A stretch of DNA of 64,000 bases, taken from NCBI RefSeq assembly GCF_016907475.1, contig NZ_JAFBCA010000001.1, positions 1,178,001 to 1,242,000 on the forward strand, written 5' to 3'. The translations under genes were made by a program, and so were the position numbers. Source of the DNA: Nocardioides cavernae (GTDB lineage Bacteria; Actinomycetota; Actinomycetes; Propionibacteriales; Nocardioidaceae). Positions 7,262 through 16,568 of this stretch are shown one piece after another. The notes under the pieces were generated by a model that had not been told where the DNA came from, searched no databases, and saw only the letters and a program-made list of their open reading frames with translations. Every line of letters begins with the position of its first letter. Position 1 is the stretch's first letter.

Positions 7262-8187
7262 CCGACCCGGCTCGTGGAGGACGCCGAGCCCGGGCTGCCG
7301 TCCCACGGCCGGGCGGACGCACCGTCGAGCTGGTGGACCAGCTCGGCGAGCAGCCAGTTGTGCAGCGCGCGCTGGCGCGGCGTGCGGGCCATGGACAGCA
7401 GTCGCTCGGCCCGGCAGAACGCGTCGGCGACGTCGAACATCTCGGTCATGGTCACGAAGATGGGGCCGGCCTCGCGAACCATCGGGAACGCGACGTCCAC
7501 GCGGGGGAGCCCGCGCGTCTCCGCCACGGCGATCTGCTCGCGGAAGGTGTCGGGGAACTGCCGCTCGAAGTTGGCGAACATCGACGTCAGGTCCCCGGCG
7601 AGCGGGTAGTCGGACTGGTGCGAGAGCGACAGCAGGCGCAGCTCGCGGCGCAGCTCGTGGTACTGCTGCTTGAGCGAGGTGTAGAGCGGGACGTCGATGC
7701 GGAGCAGGCGTACGTCGACCGCGCCCTCGCTGGTCGGCTCGGGCGCAGTGCGGTCGTGGTGGTCGATGACCCACTCGACCGACCCGGCGTCGGTCATCTC
7801 GGGCGCCGGCTCGAACCAGACGATCTTGCCGTCGGACTCGATCGTCGCGCCCCAGGCCACGGCGCACTGGGCGACCATCGACAACCCGCGACCGAAGGTG
7901 AGCAGCAGGTCGAGGTCGTCGCCCTCGACCGGGATGGGCGGCACCGGGGGCCGGGGCGAGCCGTCGACCACCTCGATGCGCGGGTGCGAGGCGGTGCCCC
8001 GCACGCGGACCTTGTAGGGGGCGGCCGCATGCAGGATCGCGTTGGCCACCAGCTCGGAGACCCCCAGCTCGGCGCACTCGACGAGGTCGGACCGGTCGAG
8101 GCGCTCGCAGACGTCGCCCACCCAGCGACGCGCGTCGGCCGCAGCGCGCGGCGAGGACGCCAGCGTCAACTCGGAGGTCAGCGGCAC
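7258..8187 (-). CDS. Anti-sigma-type ATPase domain protein
   Basis: About 309 residues from GTG at 8185-8187 with a weak AAAGAG upstream; a longer TTG start at 8268 is less likely. Residues 10-135 form a GHKL ATPase of the RsbW/SpoIIAB kind: N box in ELGVSELVANAILHA, G1-like VVDGSPRPP and a later GRGLSMVAQCA. The remaining 170 residues are mostly helical and acidic and not recognisable. RsbW-like proteins bind sigma factors or anti-anti-sigma proteins; no sigma factor is adjacent. Coupled downstream to crcB, perhaps only by genome compaction. Confidence 0.78.
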   Translation of the reverse strand: MPLTSELTLASSPRAAADARRWVGDVCERLDRSDLVECAELGVSELVANAILHAAAPYKVRVRGTASHPRIEVVDGSPRPPVPPIPVEGDDLDLLLTFGRGLSMVAQCAVAWGATIESDGKIVWFEPAPEMTDAGSVEWVIDHHDRTAPEPTSEGAVDVRLLRIDVPLYTSLKQQYHELRRELRLLSLSHQSDYPLAGDLTSMFANFERQFPDTFREQIAVAETRGLPRVDVAFPMVREAGPIFVTMTEMFDVADAFCRAERLLSMARTPRQRALHNWLLAELVHQLDGASARPWDGSPGSASSTSRVG

Positions 8188-8413
8188 TGGGACTCTTTTC
8201 AACGGGGGGTGAGGGCCGGGGGTGGACAGTCCAGTGGAGCCATGATTGCCCAGGAGCGGGTGGTTCAAACCTCGACGTCACCATAGTTCTTCGCGAGTGT
8301 GGGTAGTGGTGTGAGCAAGGCGACGCGCCCGGCGTTTCGCGCGGCGCACGGCCGAGGAGGAGAATGGACGTGGCAGTGGACGGCACGACGCACCTTCGAC
8401 CCCAGGAGCTTCC

Positions 8414-9901
8414 ATGACCTCGCCCGCGACGCAATCCCCCCGACACAAGGTCGTGGTGATCGGGTCCGGCTTCGGCGGTCTCTTCGGCACGAAGGCGCTC
8501 CGCCACGCGGACGTCGACGTCACCGTCATCGCGAAGACCACGCACCACCTGTTCCAGCCGCTGCTCTACCAGGTCGCGACCGGCATCCTGTCGGAGGGCG
8601 AGATCGCCCCGCCCACCCGCGAGGTTCTCAGCTCGCAGGACAACGCCACGGTGATCCTGGGCGAGGTCACCGACATCGACCTCACCGCCAAGACGGTCAC
8701 CTCGCAGGTGCTGGGCCGCGACACCGTGACGTCGTACGACTCGCTGCTGGTCGCCGCGGGCGCCGGCCAGTCCTACTTCGGCAACGACCACTTCGCCGAG
8801 TTCGCGCCCGGCATGAAGAGCATCGACGACGCCCTCGAGCTGCGCGGCCGCATCTTCGGCGCCTTCGAGATGGCCGAGCTGGGCGCGACGCGCGGTGACG
8901 ACGTCGACCACCTCCTGACCTTCGTGGTCGTCGGCGCCGGCCCCACCGGTGTGGAGATGGCCGGCCAGATCGCCGAGCTCGCGCACCGCACGCTCCGCAA
9001 GGACTTCCGCGCCATCAACACCCGCACTGCACGCGTGGTCCTCATCGACGCCGCCGGCCAGGTGCTGCCGCCGTTCGGCGCCAAGCTCGGCGAGAAGGCC
9101 AAGGGCGAGCTGGAGAAGCTCGGCGTCGAGGTGATGCTCGGTGGGATGGTGACCGAGGTCGACGAACGCGGTCTCGAGGTCAAGTTCAAGGACGGCCGCA
9201 CCGAGCGGATCAACTCCGTCGCGAAGATCTGGGCCGCGGGCGTGCAGGCCAATCCGCTCGGCAAGACCCTGTCCGAGCAGACCGGCGCCCCGCTCGACCG
9301 CGCCGGTCGCATCGCGGTCAACCCCGACCTCACGCTGCCCGGCCACCCCGAGGTGTTCGTCGTCGGCGACATGATCGCCCTCGACAACCTCCCGGGTGTG
9401 GCGCAGGTGGCGATCCAGGGTGCGAAGTACGCCTCCAAGGAGATCCGCAACCGGATCGAGGGCAAGCAGCCCCAGCCGCCGTTCAAGTACTTCGACAAGG
9501 GCTCGATGGCGATCATCAGCCGGTTCGACGCCGTCGCGATGGTCGGCAAGCTCCGGCTCACCGGCATCGTCGCCTGGCTGATGTGGCTCGGGGTCCACCT
9601 CGTCTACCTCACCGGCTTCAAGAACCAGGTCTCCGCGCTGATGCGCTGGGCGATCACCTTCGCCAGCAACAACCGCTCGGAGCGCACCACCACCGAGCAG
9701 CAGGTCTTCGCTCGCGCAGCGCTCGCGCGGCTGCGTCGTGGCGCGGCCGACCTGGTCTCCGACCCGGGGATCTACGACGCCTCTCGCGTGATGATGGAGG
9801 AGACCCGTCGCCAGGAGCTGGAGGCCGCAGCGGCCCGCGAGGCGGAGCTCACCGACTCCGGCGCTCGCGGCGTTCCGGCCGACCGCGTCGGCGGCGCCTG
9901 A
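8414..9901 (+). CDS. ndh: Type II NADH dehydrogenase (NDH-2)
   Basis: 495 residues. The N-terminal FAD site is VVVIGSGFGGLFGTKAL, the NADH-binding second Rossmann fold starts at FVVVGAGPTGVEMAGQIA, and FVVGDMIALD is the FAD-contacting late motif. HLFQPLLYQVATG is typical of NDH-2. The C-terminus after about residue 370 contains the amphipathic helices used for membrane attachment. It oxidises NADH and reduces quinone without pumping protons. AGGAG lies 5 bases before ATG. Monocistronic by position. Confidence 0.95.
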   Translation: MTSPATQSPRHKVVVIGSGFGGLFGTKALRHADVDVTVIAKTTHHLFQPLLYQVATGILSEGEIAPPTREVLSSQDNATVILGEVTDIDLTAKTVTSQVLGRDTVTSYDSLLVAAGAGQSYFGNDHFAEFAPGMKSIDDALELRGRIFGAFEMAELGATRGDDVDHLLTFVVVGAGPTGVEMAGQIAELAHRTLRKDFRAINTRTARVVLIDAAGQVLPPFGAKLGEKAKGELEKLGVEVMLGGMVTEVDERGLEVKFKDGRTERINSVAKIWAAGVQANPLGKTLSEQTGAPLDRAGRIAVNPDLTLPGHPEVFVVGDMIALDNLPGVAQVAIQGAKYASKEIRNRIEGKQPQPPFKYFDKGSMAIISRFDAVAMVGKLRLTGIVAWLMWLGVHLVYLTGFKNQVSALMRWAITFASNNRSERTTTEQQVFARAALARLRRGAADLVSDPGIYDASRVMMEETRRQELEAAAAREAELTDSGARGVPADRVGGA

Positions 9902-9937
9902 CGTCGTACGCCCGTCGGCTGACGGCCAGATGGGTCG

Positions 9938-11026
9938 TCAGTCCGCCACCGCAGGTCGAGGGCCGTGCTCGGTGACCTCTGATGAGCGCCGCCGGGACGG
10001 GAGGCGGTTGCCGGTGACCCGGGCCGCGAGCCGGAACGCGACGATCGCGATGGCGGCGCCGGCCAGGTCGTCGGCGATGTAGTGCCAGCCGAAGTAGAGC
10101 GTCGCGACGACCGTCAGCGCGAAGTTGACCCAGAAGACGGTGCGGATCACCTGGCTGCGGACCGTGTGCTGCGCCATGAGCGCCCAGAGCAGGGCGATCG
10201 CGGTGTGCAGGCTGGCGAAGCCGGCGACGCCCTGGTAGTCGCCCTCGCCCCAGAGGAACCCGTGGCGCGAGTAGACGAGCGAGTCCATCAGGTCGGACGT
10301 GCCGTTGGGGATGAGGTCGCTGGTCAGCCAGGGGTACATGATCCCCGGGCCCAGCGTCGGCAGCAGGTAGTAGGACACCGTGCCGAGCGTCCACGCGATC
10401 CCCTGCGCGGTGACGAACCACCAGCCGTGGCCGATGTTGCGTGACCAGACCAGCCAGACGGTCACCAGGATCGCGACGAGTGGGATGTAGGCGAGGTAGA
10501 CCGCGGACAGCACGTGCGCCGAGAAGCCGGTCCCGAAGAGGTCCTGCGTCAGGGTCGCGGGGTCGTGCCCCAGGAGCAGGAGGCGGTCCAGCACGCGCAG
10601 CTCGCTGTCGTACTTCATGTCCCGCACCAGCGGCAGCAGGGACTTGAGGTTGCGGTAGGCGACGTAGACCACGTAGAAGCACGAGATCCCGACGACCACC
10701 AGCTGCAGGCGTGCGCGGGTCCAGTGCGTGCGCACGCGGTGCCGCACCGCCGCGACCGTGCGGGCCGGGTCGAGCCGTCCCTGCCACAGCGCGCGCGGGA
10801 GCACGTCGAGGACGATCGCCGTCAGGCACAGCACCGGAAGGCGGACCCACGACGGCCCCAGGAAGCTGCCCTCGGGGTCGGCCACCGGCCGGTCCAGCAT
10901 CCAGCTGGCGACGAACGTGACGGCACCGATGAGCGCTGCGTTGGCCACCAGGAACGCGTAGGGCTGACGCTCGCTGTCCCGGATCCCGGTCGTTGCGTCG
11001 AGGACAGCAGGCGATGGCGCGGACAT
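9938..11026 (-). CDS. PAP2-family integral membrane phosphatase/transferase
   Basis: 362 residues from ATG at 11024-11026 with CGGAG 5 bases upstream; the longer frame into the next gene's promoter is rejected. About six hydrophobic segments. The PAP2 active-site elements are GFASLHTAIALL (His in the second motif) and YFGWHYIADDLAGA (His and Asp of the third motif), the pattern of actinobacterial inositol-phospholipid or lipid phosphate enzymes. Precise substrate not visible. Converges on ndh with 36 bases between stops. Confidence 0.86.
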   Translation of the reverse strand: MSAPSPAVLDATTGIRDSERQPYAFLVANAALIGAVTFVASWMLDRPVADPEGSFLGPSWVRLPVLCLTAIVLDVLPRALWQGRLDPARTVAAVRHRVRTHWTRARLQLVVVGISCFYVVYVAYRNLKSLLPLVRDMKYDSELRVLDRLLLLGHDPATLTQDLFGTGFSAHVLSAVYLAYIPLVAILVTVWLVWSRNIGHGWWFVTAQGIAWTLGTVSYYLLPTLGPGIMYPWLTSDLIPNGTSDLMDSLVYSRHGFLWGEGDYQGVAGFASLHTAIALLWALMAQHTVRSQVIRTVFWVNFALTVVATLYFGWHYIADDLAGAAIAIVAFRLAARVTGNRLPSRRRSSEVTEHGPRPAVAD

Positions 11027-11252
11027 GTGACTCCGGTGGTGCAGGGGCGGGCGTGAGGAGCCATTCTCGCCAGCCGGGCCAAACCCTCCCAGTCGGCGCG
11101 GGTGTGATCTCGGGCTGACGGGCGCGCGAGGCCCGCTTCGACCCCCCTCTGGGGAGGCTTGTCGACGACCCGCGCGCGTGCTGGAATCAGCCAGCGCCCA
11201 CCGGCCCGACGATCGGGGACCCGGTCTGGTGCGCCCGACTCGGGGGTGTGCG

Positions 11253-13877
11253 GTGGGACGACTGGCGACGTGGTGGGTGACCACGCTGGTGGCTGCTGCG
11301 GTCGCCGTGCCGTCGTACGCCGCCCCGGTGCCCGGGCCGAGCGGGCCGAGCGGGTCGTCCTCCGAGCGCACGCACGCCGTCCCGCCGTCGGTGGGGATCA
11401 GGGTGCGGCCGTCGATCGTCGACGCCGGGAGGCCGGTCGCGCTCACGGGCATGGTGCGTCACGTCGCGCCGCGGTCGCAGGTGCGGCTGGAGATCAGGAC
11501 CGCTGGCGGATGGCGCCGGGTCGGCGTCGACCGGACGAACCGGTTCGGGGGCTACGGCTTCCGCACCGTGCCGCCGCGCGGGGACAGCACCTTCCGGGTC
11601 CTCCTCCCGCGCCGCACGGGGCAGTCCCGGGCGCGGTCGCAGCTCGTGACCGTCCGCGCGACGTGGACCCCGGCGCTGACGCTCACCGCGGTGTCGTACG
11701 ACGCTGCTGCCGGTGGTGGCGTGGTCACCCGGGTGGTGGGTGCCGCGCCCGAGCTGGGCGGCGTCCTCCTCGAGCGGCAGCGACGGCCGGTCGACGGAGC
11801 CTGGGCGGCTGCGGGTTCGGCGCTCGTGTCCGGCGACGGCTCCTGGGCCGACACGGTGACCAGCGAGCCCGGGTGGCAGCTGCGCTGGGTGGCGCCCGCG
11901 GGCGGTGCCCGGCAGGCGGCGGCCACCAGCGACGTCACAGTCGCTGCCCTGCCGACGCCTCCCGCGCCGGACCCGGATCCGGCCCCCCAGCCCACGCCGG
12001 ACCCGAGTCCGACGCCCGACCCGACGCCCGACCCCGATCCGGATGTCGCGCCCACCCTCACCGCGATCGCGACCCACTACCCGTCGTCCGGCTTCGCCCA
12101 GGTCGTCGGCACGAGCACCGGTCTGACGAGCGACGACCAGGTGCAGCGCGAGGTGCAGCGGGACGGCGGGTGGACGCCTGAAGGTGCCCCCGTCGGGGTC
12201 GAGGCCGACGGCCGGTTCTCCGACGTGTTCCGCATCGAGCTCGGGCTGTCCTACCGGTACGTCGTCCCGGCGGCGGGCGAGCGCGCCGGCGCGGTGTCCG
12301 ACAGCTTCGGCTTCGCCTCGCCCGGCCCGCGGAGCGTCCCCCTCGACGCGACCACGTCCGTGACCTTCCAGCCCGGGCAGCGCGTCCTCGACCTCGTCGT
12401 CGACCTGCAGGCCGGTCAGCGCTGGACCTGGGTGGGCACGCCGGTGGCGTCAGCCACCCTGGTGCCGCCGACGGGGGAGCCGGTGCTGCTCAGTGGCGAC
12501 GCCGTCACCCGGACCGCTGACCGGTCCGGCGACCACACGATCCGGCTGACGCGCGAGGACCTGTGGTCGGAGGCGACCGGCAGCATCACCCTGTCCACGC
12601 CCCGGGTGGTCCCCGCCGAGGTCGACGAGCCGGCACGAGACCTGGTCAGCTCGCTGCCCGGACAGCTGGTGGAGATGGCCTTCGACGGCGACGCCGGATC
12701 CGTCGTCTCGGAGTACGCGCGACCGCCCGAGACCGGCGCACTCCCGCGCAGCACCCCGACGCTGATCGCGCCGTCCGGCGACGTCGTACCCCGCTGGGGG
12801 CGGCTGCAGCGGGAGGGCCACGTCTGGCGGCTGCCCGAGACCGGTGCGTACACCCTGCGCTTCACGCCTGGGCCCCACGACGTGGTTGACCGACCCGGTC
12901 AGGTGGTGCTCTCGGCGCGGGTCGCCGACGTGTCCCTCGACCGGACCGACCGCATCTCGCTCGAGCAACCCGGACGGGTGGCCGTCGTGCGGACCACGGT
13001 CCCGGCCGGGCTGACGGTGACGTTGTCCGACGACGGCCCGGCGCACCTCCTCGAGGAGCTCTTCGGTCCCGACGGCGAGCCGATCGACACCTACACGACG
13101 TCGCCGAAGGTCTCGCCGACCGTCGCCGGCACCTACACCCAGCTGGTGTCCTACCCCTTCGGCCCGACAGGTGCCCGCTACTTCGCCTCCGCACCCGGCA
13201 CCCTGACGGCGACCGTCGACGGACCCCTGGTGACGTACGACCTGGGCGGAGTCCCCGACGCGTCCACGCTCGTTCGGGTGCCCATCACGACGGCCGAGCA
13301 GGTCTTCTCCGTCGAGGTGCTCGACGCGGACGGCGAGCTGTGCGGCCGGCGCATCGGCTTCGTGGACGAAGGCCCTCTGTGGACGATGGTCTCGCAGAAC
13401 GTCGTGAGCCCTCAGTACCCACCCGTGCTGTGGACCTACCGCACCGGTGACCTGGTGATGTCGGTCAACCCGTGCGACGACACCGGCAGGATCCGCGTCG
13501 TGACAGCGGTGGTCGCCCCCGAGATGACACCGGTCCCCACGCCGCTGGGTGACGACGACACGCTCTGGACCACCGACGTCGACATCGCGGTGTCGACGCC
13601 GGGCCAGGTCACCGTCGTCCCCTACGACGCCGGCCCCTCCGTGACGAGCGACCGCGTCGACGTGTCGTTCGCCGACTCGTCCTTCGCGGCCGACACGTTG
13701 TTCCACGTCGGCTGGTCCCGCGGCGACTCGGCGGGATCCACCGGAGGTCATCCGGGCACCGCCGCCGACTTCTGGCTGTCGACGACATTCCTGTGGGACG
13801 AGGCGACCTTCTTCGTCTACGCCGGCCCCCGGGCGACGGGCACAGCGACCCTGCGGGTGGAGCGGTACGACTGGTAG
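11253..13877 (+). CDS. Large secreted protein with Pro-Asp linker
   Basis: About 874 residues from GTG at 11253-11255, with GGGGG 8 bases upstream; the start at 11178 would place 25 extra residues before the signal peptide. Signal: VGRLATWWVTTLVAAAVAVP followed by SYAAP. An N-terminal region of about 200 residues with Ig-like strands is followed by a Pro/Asp-rich linker (PDPDPAPQPTPDPSPTPDP) and about 600 residues of beta-rich repeats. There is no sorting signal or C-terminal anchor, so it is released or held non-covalently. Not recognised as a known enzyme. Its last codon and stop overlap the convergent tRNA-Lys. Confidence 0.8.
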   Translation: MGRLATWWVTTLVAAAVAVPSYAAPVPGPSGPSGSSSERTHAVPPSVGIRVRPSIVDAGRPVALTGMVRHVAPRSQVRLEIRTAGGWRRVGVDRTNRFGGYGFRTVPPRGDSTFRVLLPRRTGQSRARSQLVTVRATWTPALTLTAVSYDAAAGGGVVTRVVGAAPELGGVLLERQRRPVDGAWAAAGSALVSGDGSWADTVTSEPGWQLRWVAPAGGARQAAATSDVTVAALPTPPAPDPDPAPQPTPDPSPTPDPTPDPDPDVAPTLTAIATHYPSSGFAQVVGTSTGLTSDDQVQREVQRDGGWTPEGAPVGVEADGRFSDVFRIELGLSYRYVVPAAGERAGAVSDSFGFASPGPRSVPLDATTSVTFQPGQRVLDLVVDLQAGQRWTWVGTPVASATLVPPTGEPVLLSGDAVTRTADRSGDHTIRLTREDLWSEATGSITLSTPRVVPAEVDEPARDLVSSLPGQLVEMAFDGDAGSVVSEYARPPETGALPRSTPTLIAPSGDVVPRWGRLQREGHVWRLPETGAYTLRFTPGPHDVVDRPGQVVLSARVADVSLDRTDRISLEQPGRVAVVRTTVPAGLTVTLSDDGPAHLLEELFGPDGEPIDTYTTSPKVSPTVAGTYTQLVSYPFGPTGARYFASAPGTLTATVDGPLVTYDLGGVPDASTLVRVPITTAEQVFSVEVLDADGELCGRRIGFVDEGPLWTMVSQNVVSPQYPPVLWTYRTGDLVMSVNPCDDTGRIRVVTAVVAPEMTPVPTPLGDDDTLWTTDVDIAVSTPGQVTVVPYDAGPSVTSDRVDVSFADSSFAADTLFHVGWSRGDSAGSTGGHPGTAADFWLSTTFLWDEATFFVYAGPRATGTATLRVERYDW

Positions 13878-13947
13878 GCCTCCAGGGGCTCGAACCCTGA
13901 ACCAACGGATTAAAAGTCCGCTGCTCTACCAATTGAGCTAGAGGCCC
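13872..13947 (-). tRNA. tRNA-Lys (TTT)
   Basis: Acceptor GGGCCTC pairs with GAGGCCT, anticodon stem GCGGA/TCCGT encloses CTTTTAA with anticodon TTT, T loop TTCGAGC. Discriminator A at 13875 followed by encoded CCA (13872-13874). The CCA is the complement of the last TGG codon of the convergent secreted-protein gene, so the two overlap by 6 bases. Confidence 0.94.
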
Positions 13948-13949
13948 GG

Positions 13950-14373
13950 GACATGGGGACTTCAATCCGATGAACCCTCAGACAACCCATGCTCCTGCTG
14001 CGGATCCTCTCAGAGGCGGCCGGCTACCCGGACACGTCGGGTAGGAACAAACCTCAGGACACGTGTGTGATCCGTGTGGCCCTTCACCGCCACGGCTTCT
14101 GAGCAGGGCCCAGCAGTGCGGGGGGACTGTGTGGCGACGCCGTCCTCGCAGAGACCAGCCGGATCTCGGACCACGGGCGGTGAGACCCGTCCTCGGCGTC
14201 GGGAGGACCGCGCTAGGTTGGAGGTCGACTGCCAGTGTCAGGTCCGTGCCACGGTCACGAGGCGTGCGGGCTCTGACGTAGGCAGCAATCCCAGGCGGTA
14301 GCGAGATGACCTCGCAGCTCAGCACGGCACGGCCCCTCGAGCACGCGGATCACCTACGCAGGTCAGGTGTCGA
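13950..14373. other. Intergenic stretch between tRNA-Lys and the glycosyltransferase
   Basis: No convincing gene. Short open frames on both strands lack ribosome binding sites and family features. A small hairpin, CTACCCG (14024-14030) with CGGGTAG (14038-14044), and the palindrome CCTCTGAGAGG-like sequence near 14006-14016 lie where the promoter of tRNA-Lys (minus strand) is expected. The right half should hold the promoter of the glycosyltransferase operon. Confidence 0.5.
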
Positions 14374-15543
14374 GTGATCTCGTTCGTCTGGTCACCCGGA
14401 GAGCGTCTGCCGGCCGGCACGGGTGGGTCGGAGAACTACACGGTGGGTCAGGTGCGCGAACTCACCCGGCGCGGGATCGAGGCTCGCGTGGTCACCATCG
14501 GACTGGGGACGGCCGACGGCCGTGACGAGTTCGACGACGTCCCCTTCCACTCGGTCGCCGCCCTCGGCGCCCTGGGGAGTCTGGACGACACTCTCGTGTT
14601 CGTCAGCGAGGCCCCTCCGACGACCACCATGCACCCCGCCTACCAGGTCCTCCACGTGCCCCCACCGCTGCGACAGCAGGCGCAAGCATCCGTGGTGGCC
14701 GGGACACGGGACCGCACGCTCATCGCGACCAGCCGCTACGCAGCCGCACTCTGGGCGGACTTCCTCGACGTAGGACTCGACACGATCCATGTGGTCTACC
14801 CGTTCGCCGAACCGGAGTTCGCGACCCGGCCTCGGGCGGACAGGAACGACGAGGTGACCCGCGTCCTGTACGCCGGGCGGCTCACGCCCGAGAAGGGGAT
14901 CTACACCCTGCTCTCGGCGCTGCACACCGACTTGTTCGATCCTGACTCCGTCTCCGTCACGGTGACGTCGGCCGGCGCTGACAAGCCGCAGGGCGCGATC
15001 ATCGAACGGTTGCTGCGATCGCACCCCGACATCGCTCTCGTTCCCGCCCGGCGCACGCCCGCCGACATGGCGTCGTTGCTCGTCGAGCACGACGTGGTCG
15101 TGATGCCTTCGAACGCGCAGTACTGGCACGAGACCTTCGGGATACTGTCGATCGAGGCCCAGCACGCCGGCTGCCGAGTGGTCGCCTCGCGCGATGGCGG
15201 GTTGCCGGAGACCGACTGCGGCGCGCTGGTGCTCGTGGATGCCGACGACGCCGAGGCGCTGGCCCAGGGCATCGTGACCGCTCGCCGCTTGGGACCGGTC
15301 CTCGAGCACGAACGCCTGGACGCCTGCCGGGACTTCACGGTCGCCGACTCCGTCACGGCGCTGCTGGCGGTCATCGAGGGTGTGACGGGTCCGACCCCCA
15401 TGGAGGTCATCCAGGCGCTCGAGGAGCTGGTGGCGCTCCCGTCCGCGGCCGAGCCGCACATCCGTCCCGCCGTCCAGTCCCCAGGCATCCAGAGCGAGAC
15501 CGTCCGCTCGGCGTTGCCGGTACGAGCAGTGGGGTCACCGTGA
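14374..15543 (+). CDS. GT4-family glycosyltransferase
   Basis: 389 residues, GTG start. GT-B fold: N-terminal SPGERLPAGTGGSENYTV is the acceptor-side glycine loop, YAGRLTPEKGI begins the second Rossmann domain, and ETFGILSIEAQHAGCRVVAS with GGLPE is the nucleotide-sugar site with the E-x7-E motif. Retaining transfer of a sugar from a nucleotide donor, cytoplasmic. The last 50 residues are low-complexity and poorly conserved-looking. It overlaps the next gene by four bases (GTGA), so both are made together. Substrate unknown. Confidence 0.86.
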   Translation: MISFVWSPGERLPAGTGGSENYTVGQVRELTRRGIEARVVTIGLGTADGRDEFDDVPFHSVAALGALGSLDDTLVFVSEAPPTTTMHPAYQVLHVPPPLRQQAQASVVAGTRDRTLIATSRYAAALWADFLDVGLDTIHVVYPFAEPEFATRPRADRNDEVTRVLYAGRLTPEKGIYTLLSALHTDLFDPDSVSVTVTSAGADKPQGAIIERLLRSHPDIALVPARRTPADMASLLVEHDVVVMPSNAQYWHETFGILSIEAQHAGCRVVASRDGGLPETDCGALVLVDADDAEALAQGIVTARRLGPVLEHERLDACRDFTVADSVTALLAVIEGVTGPTPMEVIQALEELVALPSAAEPHIRPAVQSPGIQSETVRSALPVRAVGSP

Positions 15544-16022
15544 TCATCTGGGCCGGACGACCGGAGGGTCACGCGAAGCCGGAGGGCAACGCCACCGACC
15601 TCCGCTACCTGGAGTACGCCGTGGCGGCGCTGGAGCCGATCATGGCGATCTGTGCGGACGCGGCCCGCAGCTCGAGCCCGAAAGTCCGAGCCCTGGCCCG
15701 TGAAACCTTGTCGGTCCAGACCGAGCGCTTCGACGCCATCTCGGCCCTGCTGCGCGACTGGGGAAGGGCCGAGAGGACCAGTCCACCGGTCGCCGAGACT
15801 CTCGTCGGGCTCGACGGGGAGGCGCTGGACAAGTTGTTCGTGGACCGGCTGGCCGCTCATGCTCGCGCCTCCATACTGAGCTCCCGTGCCGAGCTGATCG
15901 CCGGCGCGAGTAGGTCGACGCGGCACCTGGCCGAGCACGCCATCCACGCGGGCGATCGACAGCTCGCGGCGCTGCAGGGTCTGCTTCTCGTCGCAGCCTC
16001 CGCGGGAGACCTGCGCAAGTGA
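15540..16022 (+). CDS. Small helical protein, DUF305-like
   Basis: 160 residues, translationally coupled to the glycosyltransferase. All-helical; the stretch VRALARETLSVQTERFDAI with following ALLRDWGR resembles the second half of DUF305 proteins (LA..I...Q..EI..M..WL..WG), but the metal-binding His pairs of that family are missing and there is no signal peptide. I treat it as a distant or degenerate relative. No function is assigned; the coupling suggests it serves the same process as the glycosyltransferase. Confidence 0.65.
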   Translation: MIIWAGRPEGHAKPEGNATDLRYLEYAVAALEPIMAICADAARSSSPKVRALARETLSVQTERFDAISALLRDWGRAERTSPPVAETLVGLDGEALDKLFVDRLAAHARASILSSRAELIAGASRSTRHLAEHAIHAGDRQLAALQGLLLVAASAGDLRK

Positions 16023-16172
16023 CTCGTCGCTCCTGGCGTCGGGTCCATGGATGCCAGCCGCTGTGATGGTGCACGCGCGTTGGCAAGGCATACATTGAAG
16101 GTCCTGCCCCGCATTCGCGCGTAGCGCCTGCCCTTGCCCGGCCCGTGACTGTGAGGCGATGGAGGGTCTGGC

Positions 16173-16568
16173 ATGGCGAGTCCGCCGGACTGGTCGCACC
16201 AGGTCGTCCTTGAATGCGAGGCCGTGAGCGCTGGTCGGGCACGTGACTTCGTGTGCCGTCACCTCGCGGCGCACCGCCTCCCGCATCTCGTGGAGGACAT
16301 CCGCCTGGTCGCCAGCGAACTTGCAACCAACGCCATGGATCATGCTCGGACACCGTTCGTCGTAACCCTGTCGATGGCGGGCGGGACAGTCCTGCTCGGC
16401 GTACAGGACGGCTCGGATGCGATCCCAGTTCGATCCGCGTCGGGCTGCATGGACGTCCACGGCCGTGGACTGGTGATCGTGGAGTCGCTCAGCAGCGCAT
16501 GGGGCTTCAGCACCGACGATCGCGGGTTCAAGTCGGTGTGGGCGACCTTCCCCGAGCGGCATCAGTGA
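16173..16568 (+). CDS. Anti-sigma-type GHKL ATPase
   Basis: 131 residues, a single HATPase domain: N box in VASELATNAMDHART, G1 VQDGSDAIP, G2 GRGLVIVESLSSAWGF. This is the size and layout of actinobacterial RsbW-like regulators that bind ATP and inhibit a partner by phosphorylation or sequestration. Such small ATPases are commonly paired with PP2C phosphatases like the one encoded 0.5 kb downstream at 17102-18892. Confidence 0.83.
   Translation: MASPPDWSHQVVLECEAVSAGRARDFVCRHLAAHRLPHLVEDIRLVASELATNAMDHARTPFVVTLSMAGGTVLLGVQDGSDAIPVRSASGCMDVHGRGLVIVESLSSAWGFSTDDRGFKSVWATFPERHQ

Noticed and set aside
6799..7300. Fluoride riboswitch before the crcB genes
   Set aside because: The first crcB follows the second by 61 bases and the second overlaps an upstream gene, leaving no room for one.
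6860..9598. 912-codon minus-strand frame covering crcB, ATPase and ndh
   Set aside because: Only its last 133 codons are a gene (second crcB); the rest is antisense to ndh and out of frame with the ATPase.
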